A stretch of 11,598 nt of DNA from an uncultured Lysobacteraceae bacterium (GTDB taxonomy: Bacteria; Pseudomonadota; Gammaproteobacteria; Xanthomonadales; Xanthomonadaceae): assembly GCA_946482565.1 (NCBI GenBank), contig CAMLSB010000054.1, forward strand, positions 1 to 11,598, in the 5' to 3' direction. Below, in pieces: positions 1 to 6,343 of this stretch (positions within the stretch are counted from its first letter, which is position 1; each line of letters starts with the position of its first letter). The position numbers were made by a program, and so were the translations under genes. The notes below the pieces were generated by a model. It ran no database searches, had not been told where the DNA came from, and saw nothing but the letters and a program-made list of their open reading frames with translations.

Positions 1-99
1 GAACCCGAGCACCAGGACTACCTGCAGCGCTATCCCACCGGCTACACCTGCCACTTCGTGCGGCCCGGCTGGAAGCTGCCGAAACGCGCCGCGGGCTGA
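1..99 (+). CDS. msrA: Peptide methionine (S)-sulfoxide reductase MsrA, C-terminal fragment
   Basis: Only the last 32 codons are inside the window; the gene continues upstream of base 1. The readable tail contains [12 protein letters not shown] followed by GYTCHF and RPGWKLP, ending in TGA at 97-99. I recognise this as the C-terminal segment of MsrA, which reduces methionine-S-sulfoxide in proteins back to methionine in the cytoplasm. The Cys of GYTCHF lies in the C-terminal region, where MsrA proteins often carry a resolving cysteine. The catalytic GCFW motif would lie upstream and cannot be checked. The gene converges on the next gene across 37 bases in which I see no convincing terminator. 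The assignment rests on a short stretch, but the motif is characteristic. Confidence 0.8.
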   Translation, partial: EPEHQDYLQRYPTGYTCHFVRPGWKLPKRAAG

Positions 100-136
100 C
101 GCGCCCGCGGCACGGGTCGCACCGCGACGGCCGCGA

Positions 137-907
137 TCAGGGGGTGGCCGCGCCCGGAATCACGCCGTCGCGGTCGCGCCAGCGCAGCCATGCGGTCTGC
201 AGCACCAGCACGATCGCGACCACGAGCGCGACCCAGGCCGCGACCGACGCGCCCGGCAGGTCCCAACCCGACTGCTTCACGTACACCGCGACCAGGCCCC
301 ACGCCGCCGCGCCCGCGTAGTCGACGTTGCCGCGCATGCGCGCGTTCATCGCCAGCAGCAGCACCGCGGCCAGCGCGAACAGCACGAGGCTCCACGCGAG
401 CATGTCGCCGGCCGGGAACAGCCGGTAGGCCACGATGACCTGCGCGAGGTTCAGGAACGCGGCGACCGACAGCCAGCCCGCATGCAGCGAGAGCGGCGTC
501 CATGCCCACAGCCATTGCCTGCGCAGCGTCAGCGTGTCGCGCGTCAGCACCAGCGCGCTGCGCAGCAGGCAGGCGAGCGCGGCGAAGATCACCAGCAGGC
601 AAAGCCAGAACAGGCCGCGCGAGAACAAGGGCATCCACGCTGCGGTCAGGATGAAGCCGGCGATCGTCGAGGGCGCGATCGCGTCGAGCGTGGCGTCGCG
701 GCGTCGCGCGCCCGTGGCCTGCCAGACGCCATGGATCACGTCGAACAGGAAGATCAGCCCCCAGATCGCGAAGGCGTAGCCCGCCGCGAGCAGCAGCGTC
801 GGGTATTCCGCGCTCACCGCGGCATTGGCCGGGCCGAACGTGCCGCGCTGCGAGAACCACGCGACGGTCGGCATCAGCAGGGCGGTCAGCAGGACGAACA
901 GGCGCAT
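137..907 (-). CDS. TspO/MBR-like tryptophan-rich sensory protein, integral membrane
   Basis: A 256-residue, very hydrophobic protein with about seven predicted membrane segments (roughly residues 3-18, 40-62, 80-95, 99-121, 138-160, 170-188 and 222-241). The motif AAGYAFAIWGLIFL (41-54), the segment PLSLHAGWLSVAAFLNLAQ (138-156) and many Trp residues match the long bacterial proteins annotated as 'tryptophan-rich sensory protein', distant relatives of TspO/MBR, which binds tetrapyrroles or sterols. The ligand here is unknown. I chose ATG at 905-907 because GGAG lies 6 nt upstream of it. A TTG five codons further upstream is in frame but has no better signal. The gene is divergent from the EamA transporter across about 135 bases containing a palindrome. 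No enzyme motif is visible. Membrane localisation is safe; the family name is moderately sure. Confidence 0.65.
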   Translation of the reverse strand: MRLFVLLTALLMPTVAWFSQRGTFGPANAAVSAEYPTLLLAAGYAFAIWGLIFLFDVIHGVWQATGARRRDATLDAIAPSTIAGFILTAAWMPLFSRGLFWLCLLVIFAALACLLRSALVLTRDTLTLRRQWLWAWTPLSLHAGWLSVAAFLNLAQVIVAYRLFPAGDMLAWSLVLFALAAVLLLAMNARMRGNVDYAGAAAWGLVAVYVKQSGWDLPGASVAAWVALVVAIVLVLQTAWLRWRDRDGVIPGAATP

Positions 908-964
908 GGCGGTCTCCGGCAAGGGTGGTGCGCGGGCGAAGGTCGCAGCGGCTGCGTGAGCGCC

Positions 965-982
965 GTGTCCACGCGTGGAAAC
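965..982. promoter_or_regulatory. 18-bp near-perfect palindrome, candidate operator
   Basis: The sequence GTGTCCACGCGTGGAAAC contains a perfect 12-bp inverted repeat, TCCACGCGTGGA (968-979), flanked by two further matching pairs after one mismatch. It lies between the divergent TspO-like and EamA genes and is centred about 40 bp upstream of the putative EamA -10 box. A dimeric regulator could bind here and control one or both genes. No regulator gene is in the window, so the binding protein is unknown. Confidence 0.4.
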
Positions 983-1010
983 TTGCCCGGCGGCGCGGCG
1001 ATGTGCCAGC

Positions 1011-1016
1011 TAAGAT
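1011..1016 (+). promoter_or_regulatory. Putative -10 box (TAAGAT) for the EamA gene
   Basis: GCTAAGAT fits the (G/C)CTANNNT pattern seen upstream of most genes here and lies 25 nt before the chosen EamA start at 1042. I could not find a good -35 hexamer at 16-18 nt. A 5-bp hairpin, GGCGG-gtc-CCGCC (1017-1029), follows immediately, near the expected transcription start. Confidence 0.4.
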
Positions 1017-1041
1017 GGCGGGTCCCGCCGAGACCTCCCCG

Positions 1042-1926
1042 ATGCCCCGCCAGTCCGTGACCCGTGGCGCGCTCGCCGCGCTCGCCCTGCTCAGCCTGAT
1101 CTGGAGCTACAACTGGGTCGTGATGAAGCAGGCGCTCGCCTGGACGGGCCCGTTCGAATTCGCTGCGTGGCGCGCGGGACTCGGCACGCTGATGCTGTTC
1201 GCGCTGCTGCGCTGGCGCGGCCAGTCGCTCGCGCCGCCGCGCTGGAAGCCGCTGCTGCTGGTGGCGATCGCGCAGACGCTCGGCTTCCAGGCGCTCGTGC
1301 AGTGGGCGCTTGTCGACGGTGGCGCGGGCCGCACCGCGCTGCTCGCGTACACGATGCCGTTCTGGGTGGTGCTGCTCGCGTGGTGGCTGCTGCGCGATCG
1401 TCCCTCGCGCTGGCAGTGGGCGAGCCTGGCGCTCGCGTTCGCGGGCCTGCTGTTCCTGCTGGAGCCCTGGAAGGGCATGGGCGGCTCGCAGAGCACGCTG
1501 CTCGCGATCGGCGGCGGCCTGTGCTGGGCGGTGGGCGTGGTGCTGAGCAAGCGCATGTTCCAGCGCGGCGAAGCCGGCGTGCTGCAGCTCACGGCCTGGC
1601 AGATGGCGATCGGCACGGTCGGCCTGGTGCTCGTCGCGATGGCGGTGGACGAACCGCCGATGCAATGGAATTCGGGGCTCGTGCTCGCGCTCGCCTACAA
1701 CGGCGTGCTCGCGTCGGGCCTCGCGTGGCTGCTGTGGGGCTGGCTCGTCGATACGCTGCCGGCGCAGGTGGCGGGCGTGTCGAGCCTGGTGATCCCGATC
1801 CTCGGCGTGCTGTTCGCCTGGTGGGTGCTGCACGAAGCGCCCGACGCGGCCGAGTGGGCCGGCATCGCGCTGCTGGTCGGTGCGCTCGCCGTCGTCGGGC
1901 GGCGGCCCTCCCTCAGCCCGCGTTGA
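1042..1926 (+). CDS. EamA/DMT-superfamily inner-membrane transporter
   Basis: A 294-residue protein with about ten hydrophobic helices arranged as two EamA repeats (about 9-140 and 152-286), the usual size for drug/metabolite transporters of the EamA family. Family-like features are IWSYNWVVMKQAL (20-32), the YTMPFWVVLLAWWLLRDRP segment (103-121) closing repeat 1, and SSLVIPILGVLFAWWVLHE (247-265) at the equivalent place in repeat 2. Such proteins exchange or export amino acids, metabolites or drugs; the substrate cannot be read from sequence. I chose ATG 1042 (MPRQSV) because it places the first helix correctly and follows the putative -10 box. An ATG at 1015 would overlap that box, and the reading frame further upstream codes for non-membrane, Arg-rich sequence. 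The last 14 bases overlap the 3' end of the convergent TonB-C gene. Confidence 0.88.
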   Translation: MPRQSVTRGALAALALLSLIWSYNWVVMKQALAWTGPFEFAAWRAGLGTLMLFALLRWRGQSLAPPRWKPLLLVAIAQTLGFQALVQWALVDGGAGRTALLAYTMPFWVVLLAWWLLRDRPSRWQWASLALAFAGLLFLLEPWKGMGGSQSTLLAIGGGLCWAVGVVLSKRMFQRGEAGVLQLTAWQMAIGTVGLVLVAMAVDEPPMQWNSGLVLALAYNGVLASGLAWLLWGWLVDTLPAQVAGVSSLVIPILGVLFAWWVLHEAPDAAEWAGIALLVGALAVVGRRPSLSPR

Positions 1927-2785
1927 GCGGCGTCATCAGCTGCAGCGCCGGCTTGAGCGGGAAGATCCCGCTGCCGGGAAGCGCGTCGCTGCCCGCATCG
2001 GCGAGGGCCTGCTCTTCGTCCGTCGCCCACGGCACCGGGCGGCGTGGACCGGGGACGTAGCTTTCCCATTGGCCCGGCGCAGGGGACTTCCCCCTGGCTG
2101 GCGTGTAGGTGACGGGGATGCGCACGCTCCAGTAGGGCGCGCCCGCTTCGGGGCCAGCGGTCGGCGTCACGAACGTCCAGTGCTTCAGCCCGGCGAGCGC
2201 ACCGGCCTCGAAGTCGCGGCGCCAGCGCGCCATCGCCTTCGGCGTGCCCAACTGGTCGAGGTTCGTCTGTTCCGCGATGGCATCCTCGACACGGCCGTCG
2301 CGCCCGATCCTGAGGACGACCAGGACCTGGGCGCCGATGCGCGCGATCATCTCGTCCTTCGGATATTTCGGCGGGGCCATGCTGCGCACGTCGACCGCGA
2401 CTTGCGTGCCCGGCGCGGTGTCCTCGTCCGCGCCGAACGCCGCACTGGTCACGACGATGCGGAACTGGTCGTTGCCGATCGGATCGGCCCGCAGCCGCAG
2501 GTACATCGCAGACCGCGCCGGGTGCGGCTTGCCATCCACAAGCACCGGGCGGAACGTCCACTGCGGCACGATGCGATCGAGCATGTCGCGCACCGCGCCG
2601 CTGTAAGCCTCGGGGTGCTCGAGCGTGTAGCGCTGCACCTTGCCCTGGGTGTCGATCTCGATGGAACCCTTCACCGCCAGCGTGTTGACAGCCTGGTCGA
2701 GCACGCGGGCCGCCGGGGTGCGCGCGATGGACGGGGCGCTGGCGGCGAGCAGCACCAGGCAGATCAGGAACGGTCGCATTCGCAT
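1913..2785 (-). CDS. Secreted TonB C-terminal-domain protein, downstream paralogue
   Basis: A 290-residue paralogue of the gene just upstream (2791-3657) and part of the same operon. It starts with a signal peptide (MRMRPFLICLVLLAASAPSIA, cleavage near residue 21). Two TonB-C-like modules follow: about 40-98 (IEIDTQGKV...QWTFRPVLVDGKP) and about 139-228 (PPKYPKDEM, then VLVVLRIGRDGRVEDA, then HWTF). A tail contains WESYVPGPRRPVPW (240-253). TonB C-terminal domains normally contact TonB-dependent receptors in the periplasm. This protein lacks the long Pro/Lys-rich spacer of a classical TonB, so an energy-transducing role is doubtful. I chose ATG 2783-2785, with GGAG 8 nt upstream. A GTG at 2792-2794 overlaps the upstream TGA (GTGA) and is an in-frame alternative. 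Either way the spacing suggests translational coupling. Confidence 0.8.
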   Translation of the reverse strand: MRMRPFLICLVLLAASAPSIARTPAARVLDQAVNTLAVKGSIEIDTQGKVQRYTLEHPEAYSGAVRDMLDRIVPQWTFRPVLVDGKPHPARSAMYLRLRADPIGNDQFRIVVTSAAFGADEDTAPGTQVAVDVRSMAPPKYPKDEMIARIGAQVLVVLRIGRDGRVEDAIAEQTNLDQLGTPKAMARWRRDFEAGALAGLKHWTFVTPTAGPEAGAPYWSVRIPVTYTPARGKSPAPGQWESYVPGPRRPVPWATDEEQALADAGSDALPGSGIFPLKPALQLMTPLNAG

Positions 2786-2790
2786 GGCGG

Positions 2791-3657
2791 TCACTCCGGG
2801 TTGAGTGCGGTCAGCAGCTGCACCGGCTGCTCCACCGGGAAAAGACGGCCGCCAGGCAAGGTGTCGACGCCAGTGTCAGCGACACTCTTCTTCATTCTCC
2901 AGGGCACTTCGCGACGTGGGCCCGGTACATAGCGCTCCCACTTGCCAGGCGCCGGCTCCGCCGAGCTGCCGAAAGGAATGAACGTGACCGAGGTGCGCAA
3001 GTCCCACCAAGGCATGTCGGCGGCGACTCCGGAGGTGGGCGGATCGAATGTCCAGCGGCGTGCGGCCGACAGTGCCGCGCGCTCCAGATCCTTGCGCCAC
3101 GTCTCCATTGCACCGTCCCGGCCCGCGACGGTCAGGTTGGTCTGCTCGGCGACGACATCGCTCACGTTGCCGGAAGGGTCGACCTTGATCACCAGCACGA
3201 CCTTGCCGCCGACGCCCCTGCGCATCTCGTCCATCGGGTACCGCGGGGGTTCCCGATCCTTGCGCGGGGCGACGCGGGTATGCGGCTCCACCGGGGCCTT
3301 GCCGCCGAAGGCGGCGCTGGCGATCGAGACTTCGAACTTCCCGTCGTCGAGCGGCTTCGCCTGCAGGCGCAGGAACATGTCGAAGCGCGCCTGGCGTGGC
3401 ACGCCGTCGACGAGCACGGGCTTGAACACCCAGCGCTGGATGTTGCGCGCCATCAAGTCCAGCAGCGCCTGGTCGTAAGCCTCGGCGTCCTTGATGGTGT
3501 AACCGGCTACATGGCCCTGCGTGTCGATCTCGATCGTGCCGGAGGCCGGCATGCTGTTGACGACCTGCTCGAGCCGGCGGTCGGGCGCGCGTGCCGACAC
3601 GGGCCCGAGGGCGGCCAGCAGCAGGGCGAGGATGGCGATGTTCCTGCGGAAATTCAT
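2791..3657 (-). CDS. Secreted TonB C-terminal-domain protein, upstream paralogue
   Basis: A 288-residue protein, first gene of a two-gene operon. A signal peptide (MNFRRNIAILALLLAALGPVSARA) is followed by a degenerate TonB-C-like module at about 40-98 (IEIDTQGHV...QRWVFKPVLVDGVP). A clearer one lies at about 137-228: PPRYPMDEM, VVLVIKVDPSGNVSDVV, then LERAALSAARRWTFDPP. The tail WERYVPGPRREVPW (240-253) is nearly identical to that of the paralogue, and identity is high along the whole length. The P-x-YP, G-x-V and RW-x-F signatures are those of the TonB_C family (PF03544). Localisation should be periplasmic, either soluble or held by an uncleaved signal anchor. No exbB, exbD or TonB-dependent receptor is near. 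The start ATG 3655-3657 has no obvious Shine-Dalgarno sequence, but the signal peptide begins there. The gene is divergent from the ABC operon across 119 bases. Confidence 0.82.
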   Translation of the reverse strand: MNFRRNIAILALLLAALGPVSARAPDRRLEQVVNSMPASGTIEIDTQGHVAGYTIKDAEAYDQALLDLMARNIQRWVFKPVLVDGVPRQARFDMFLRLQAKPLDDGKFEVSIASAAFGGKAPVEPHTRVAPRKDREPPRYPMDEMRRGVGGKVVLVIKVDPSGNVSDVVAEQTNLTVAGRDGAMETWRKDLERAALSAARRWTFDPPTSGVAADMPWWDLRTSVTFIPFGSSAEPAPGKWERYVPGPRREVPWRMKKSVADTGVDTLPGGRLFPVEQPVQLLTALNPE

Positions 3658-3692
3658 GACGAATGTAACTTGAGGCGGCTGCGGAAGGTGCC

Positions 3693-3698
3693 AGCATA
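3693..3698 (-). promoter_or_regulatory. Putative -10 box (TATGCT) for the TonB-C operon
   Basis: Read on the minus strand, GCTATGCT fits the (G/C)CTANNNT pattern and lies 35 nt upstream of the first TonB-C start codon. No convincing -35 hexamer was found. The surrounding 119-bp region (3658-3776) must also carry the promoter of the divergent ABC operon. Confidence 0.4.
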
Positions 3699-3776
3699 GC
3701 GTCGCGCCGGCGCATTCACGGACGTTTCGCGGGCGCCGGGCGATGTGCCAAGATGAACGCGTTCAGGGGAATGCCG

Positions 3777-4544
3777 ATGATCGAAGTCGAAGGACTCCAC
3801 AAGCAGTACGACCGCCTCGCCGCGGTGCGCGATCTTTCGTTCGCGGTGCGGCCGGGCGAGATCATGGGCCTGGTCGGGCCGAACGGCGCGGGCAAGACCA
3901 CCACGCTGCGCTGCGTCACCGGCATCATTCCCGCGACGGCGGGCACCGTGCGCGTCAACGGCATCGACCTCGCGCAGGATCCGGCGGGCGCCAAGCGCCA
4001 GCTTGCGTTCATGCCCGACGAGCCGCGGCTGTTCGAGCACCTGACGGTGATGCAGCACCTGAACTTCGTCGCGCGCCTGTATGGCGTGCCGGACTTCGCG
4101 ACGCGCGCGCTGCCGCTGCTCGCCGAGCTGGAGATGGCCGACAAGCAGGACCTGCTGCCCGGCGAGCTGTCGCGCGGGATGAAGCAGAAACTCGTCATCG
4201 CCTGCGGCCTGCTGCACCAGCCCAAGGTGGTGATCTTCGACGAGCCGCTCACCGGCCTCGACCCGGGCGGCATCCGCCGCATGAAGCAGGTGATGAAGCG
4301 GCTGGCCGCGGATGGCGCCGCAGTGATCCTGAGCTCGCACATGCTCGGCCTGATCCAGGAGGTGTGCACGCACCTGCTGATCCTCAAGAACGGCCAGAAG
4401 GTCGCCGACGGGACCGTCGCGGAGATCCAGGCGCGCTACGGCAGCGATGGCAGCGGCAGCCTGGAGGACGTGTTCTTCCGCGCGACCGGCGACATCGATG
4501 GCGATGGCGTTCGCGAGGACGCCACCGGCGCGCGCGCCGGATGA
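3777..4544 (+). CDS. ABC transporter ATP-binding protein (ABC-2 type exporter)
   Basis: A 255-residue nucleotide-binding subunit that should power the permease encoded next. Motifs in order: Walker A GPNGAGKTT (34-42), signature LSRGMKQK (131-138), Walker B VVIFDEP (151-157), D-loop TGLD (159-162) and H-loop SSH with H188. At the Q-loop position it reads MPDEP (79-83), with Asp where many ABC ATPases have Gln. The order and spacing are those of ABC-2/drug-export ATPases. The start ATG 3777 follows AGGGGA (3765-3770) by 6 nt; ATGs at 3753 and 3771 are in frame but less well placed. The C-terminal tail holds D-I-D-G-D-G-V-R-E-D (239-248), resembling a DxDxDG calcium loop. The stop overlaps the permease start as ATGA, indicating translational coupling. 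Substrate unknown. Confidence 0.93.
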   Translation: MIEVEGLHKQYDRLAAVRDLSFAVRPGEIMGLVGPNGAGKTTTLRCVTGIIPATAGTVRVNGIDLAQDPAGAKRQLAFMPDEPRLFEHLTVMQHLNFVARLYGVPDFATRALPLLAELEMADKQDLLPGELSRGMKQKLVIACGLLHQPKVVIFDEPLTGLDPGGIRRMKQVMKRLAADGAAVILSSHMLGLIQEVCTHLLILKNGQKVADGTVAEIQARYGSDGSGSLEDVFFRATGDIDGDGVREDATGARAG

Positions 4545-6343
4545 GCGCGGCGGACGCAGTGGAAACGGCTGCGATGAAGACTCGAGCGATGGGTTCGCCC
4601 TGGAGCGCCTGCCTGTACCAGCAGGCGTTGTCGATCTACAACGCGGTGCGCCAGCGCGTACTGCGCCTGAAGCAGCCGAAGTACCTGGCGGGCGCGGTCG
4701 CGGGCGTCGCGTACTTCTATTTCTTCGTGTTCCGGCATGCCTTCCAGGAACGCGCGCATCGCGGCGGCCCGGGCCTCACGGAAATGGTGGGATGGCTGCA
4801 CGATCCCGCGATCGCGTCGCTCGTGCTCGGCGGCGCCGCGTTCGCCCTGCTGGTGGTGCTGCTGGTGGCCTGGGTGCTGCCGGGCGACCGCAGCGCGCTG
4901 TCGTTCAGCGAGGCGGAGGTCGCGTTCCTGTTCCCGGCGCCGATGACGCGCTCGCAACTGGTGCGCTACAAGCTGCTGCGCGCGCAGCTGGCGATCCTCG
5001 TGTCGTCGGTGCTGCTGACGGTGGTGCTGCGGCGCGGCGGCGCGTTCGGCGGTAGCCCCTTGCTGCATGCGCTCGGCTGGTGGATGGTGCTGTCGACGGT
5101 GCGCATGCACTATATCGGCGCGTCGTTCGCGCACGACCGCATCCGCGGCGACGGCGGCAGGTGGTCCTGGCTGCGCAACATCGCCACGGCCGCCGTGGTG
5201 CTGGCCGCGGCGCTCGCGTTGCTGTGGTGGGTGTACACGCATGTGCCGCCGCCACGGGCCGACGCACTGCTGCCGTGGGCGCACCAGGTCCTGGCGGTGC
5301 CGGCGCTGGCGTGGGTGCTGTGGCCGCTGAAGCTGGTGGTCGCGCCGATGCTCGCGCCGGACGCGGCGATGTTCTGGCGCGCGGTGCCGTGGGCGCTGGC
5401 GGTGATGGCGCTGCACTTCCTGTGGATCGTGCGGTCGGATGCGAGCTTCGAGGAGGCCGCGATTTCCCACGCGCAGCGCCAGGCGCAGCGGATCGCGGCG
5501 CGGCGCGATGGCCGCTGGCGTTCCGACGGGCCGCGCAAGGCGCGCCCGGCGCCGTTCCGCCTCGCCGGGACGGGCTTCCCGCCGGTGGCGATGCTGTGGC
5601 GCAACCTGATCGCGCTGGGCACCACGCGACTGCGTACCTACGCCGCGATCCCCCTGGTCGTTCTCGCCGGCGAAGCCTGGCTCGCGCACGATCCTAATTT
5701 CCGCCCGCTGCTCAAGGTGTTCTTCGGCCTCGGCCTCGGCATCGCCGGTTGGCTGCTGGTCGTCGGGCCGATGTTCGTGCAGCGCATGTTGTCGCGCGTG
5801 CTCGCGTACATGGACCTGCTGAAGGCGTCGCCGCTGCCGGGCTGGCAGCTCGCACTCGGCGAACTGCTCGCGCCGATGCTGCTGCTGACGCTGGCGGAAT
5901 GGCTGTTGCTCGCGATGGCGCTGTTCGCGGTGCTGCTGGGCGGCGTGACCTCCTTGCCCCCCGGCACCGCGATCGCCGGCGCGATCGGCGCGGCCCTGCT
6001 GGTGCCGCCGCTGTGCGGCCTGCTGCTGTGCCTGCCGTTCGCCGGCGTGCTGCTGTTCCCCGCGTGGGTCGGACGTCCGCGCGGAGGCGGTGGCGTCGAG
6101 GTGATGGGGCAGCGGCTGATCTTCTTTGGCGGCTACGTGCTGGTGCTCGCCGTGTCGCTGCTGCCGGCGGTGATCGTCGGCGCCATCGTGGCCGGCGGCG
6201 TCTACTGGGCGACGGGGCCGCTGGCGGCGTTGCCGGTTTTCGGCGTGGTCGGCGCGGCGGTGCTCGTGGGCGAACTCATGATCGCCGTTCGCTGGCTGGG
6301 CCGGCGGATCGAGCGCTACGACCTGTCGCAGGAGCAGGCCTGA
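4541..6343 (+). CDS. ABC exporter permease, PF16962-like
   Basis: A 600-residue inner-membrane protein with many hydrophobic helices, partner of the ATPase immediately upstream. The cytoplasmic segment SFSEAEVAFLFPAPMTRSQL and the following VRYKLLRAQ (121-149) is the hallmark I associate with the putative ABC exporter family PF16962. A second basic loop, rich in Gln/Arg (about 310-345), separates the N- and C-terminal membrane halves. Length suits that family and is about twice a simple ABC-2 permease. I chose ATG 4541 because it overlaps the ATPase stop (ATGA). ATG 4574, with GGAA 9 nt upstream, would remove 11 residues and is a fair alternative. The reading frame is open far upstream of 4541, but that part lies out of frame inside the ATPase gene. 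The 3' end overlaps the convergent GGDEF gene by 68 bp. Substrate not deducible. Confidence 0.87.
   Translation: MSAADAVETAAMKTRAMGSPWSACLYQQALSIYNAVRQRVLRLKQPKYLAGAVAGVAYFYFFVFRHAFQERAHRGGPGLTEMVGWLHDPAIASLVLGGAAFALLVVLLVAWVLPGDRSALSFSEAEVAFLFPAPMTRSQLVRYKLLRAQLAILVSSVLLTVVLRRGGAFGGSPLLHALGWWMVLSTVRMHYIGASFAHDRIRGDGGRWSWLRNIATAAVVLAAALALLWWVYTHVPPPRADALLPWAHQVLAVPALAWVLWPLKLVVAPMLAPDAAMFWRAVPWALAVMALHFLWIVRSDASFEEAAISHAQRQAQRIAARRDGRWRSDGPRKARPAPFRLAGTGFPPVAMLWRNLIALGTTRLRTYAAIPLVVLAGEAWLAHDPNFRPLLKVFFGLGLGIAGWLLVVGPMFVQRMLSRVLAYMDLLKASPLPGWQLALGELLAPMLLLTLAEWLLLAMALFAVLLGGVTSLPPGTAIAGAIGAALLVPPLCGLLLCLPFAGVLLFPAWVGRPRGGGGVEVMGQRLIFFGGYVLVLAVSLLPAVIVGAIVAGGVYWATGPLAALPVFGVVGAAVLVGELMIAVRWLGRRIERYDLSQEQA

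Noticed and set aside
886..1833. Long minus-strand open frame opposite the EamA gene, rich in His, Gln, Arg and Glu
   Set aside because: Composition is that of a GC-rich antisense frame; there is no domain or signal, and the plus strand encodes a clear membrane transporter.
3743..4540. Upstream open extension of the permease frame inside the ATPase gene
   Set aside because: It is an out-of-frame, Arg-rich reading of the ATPase gene; the ATGA overlap at 4541 marks the natural start.
4436..5689. 417-codon minus-strand open frame opposite the ABC permease
   Set aside because: Rich in Arg, Gln and His with no recognisable domain, while the plus strand encodes an evident multi-span permease with a family motif.
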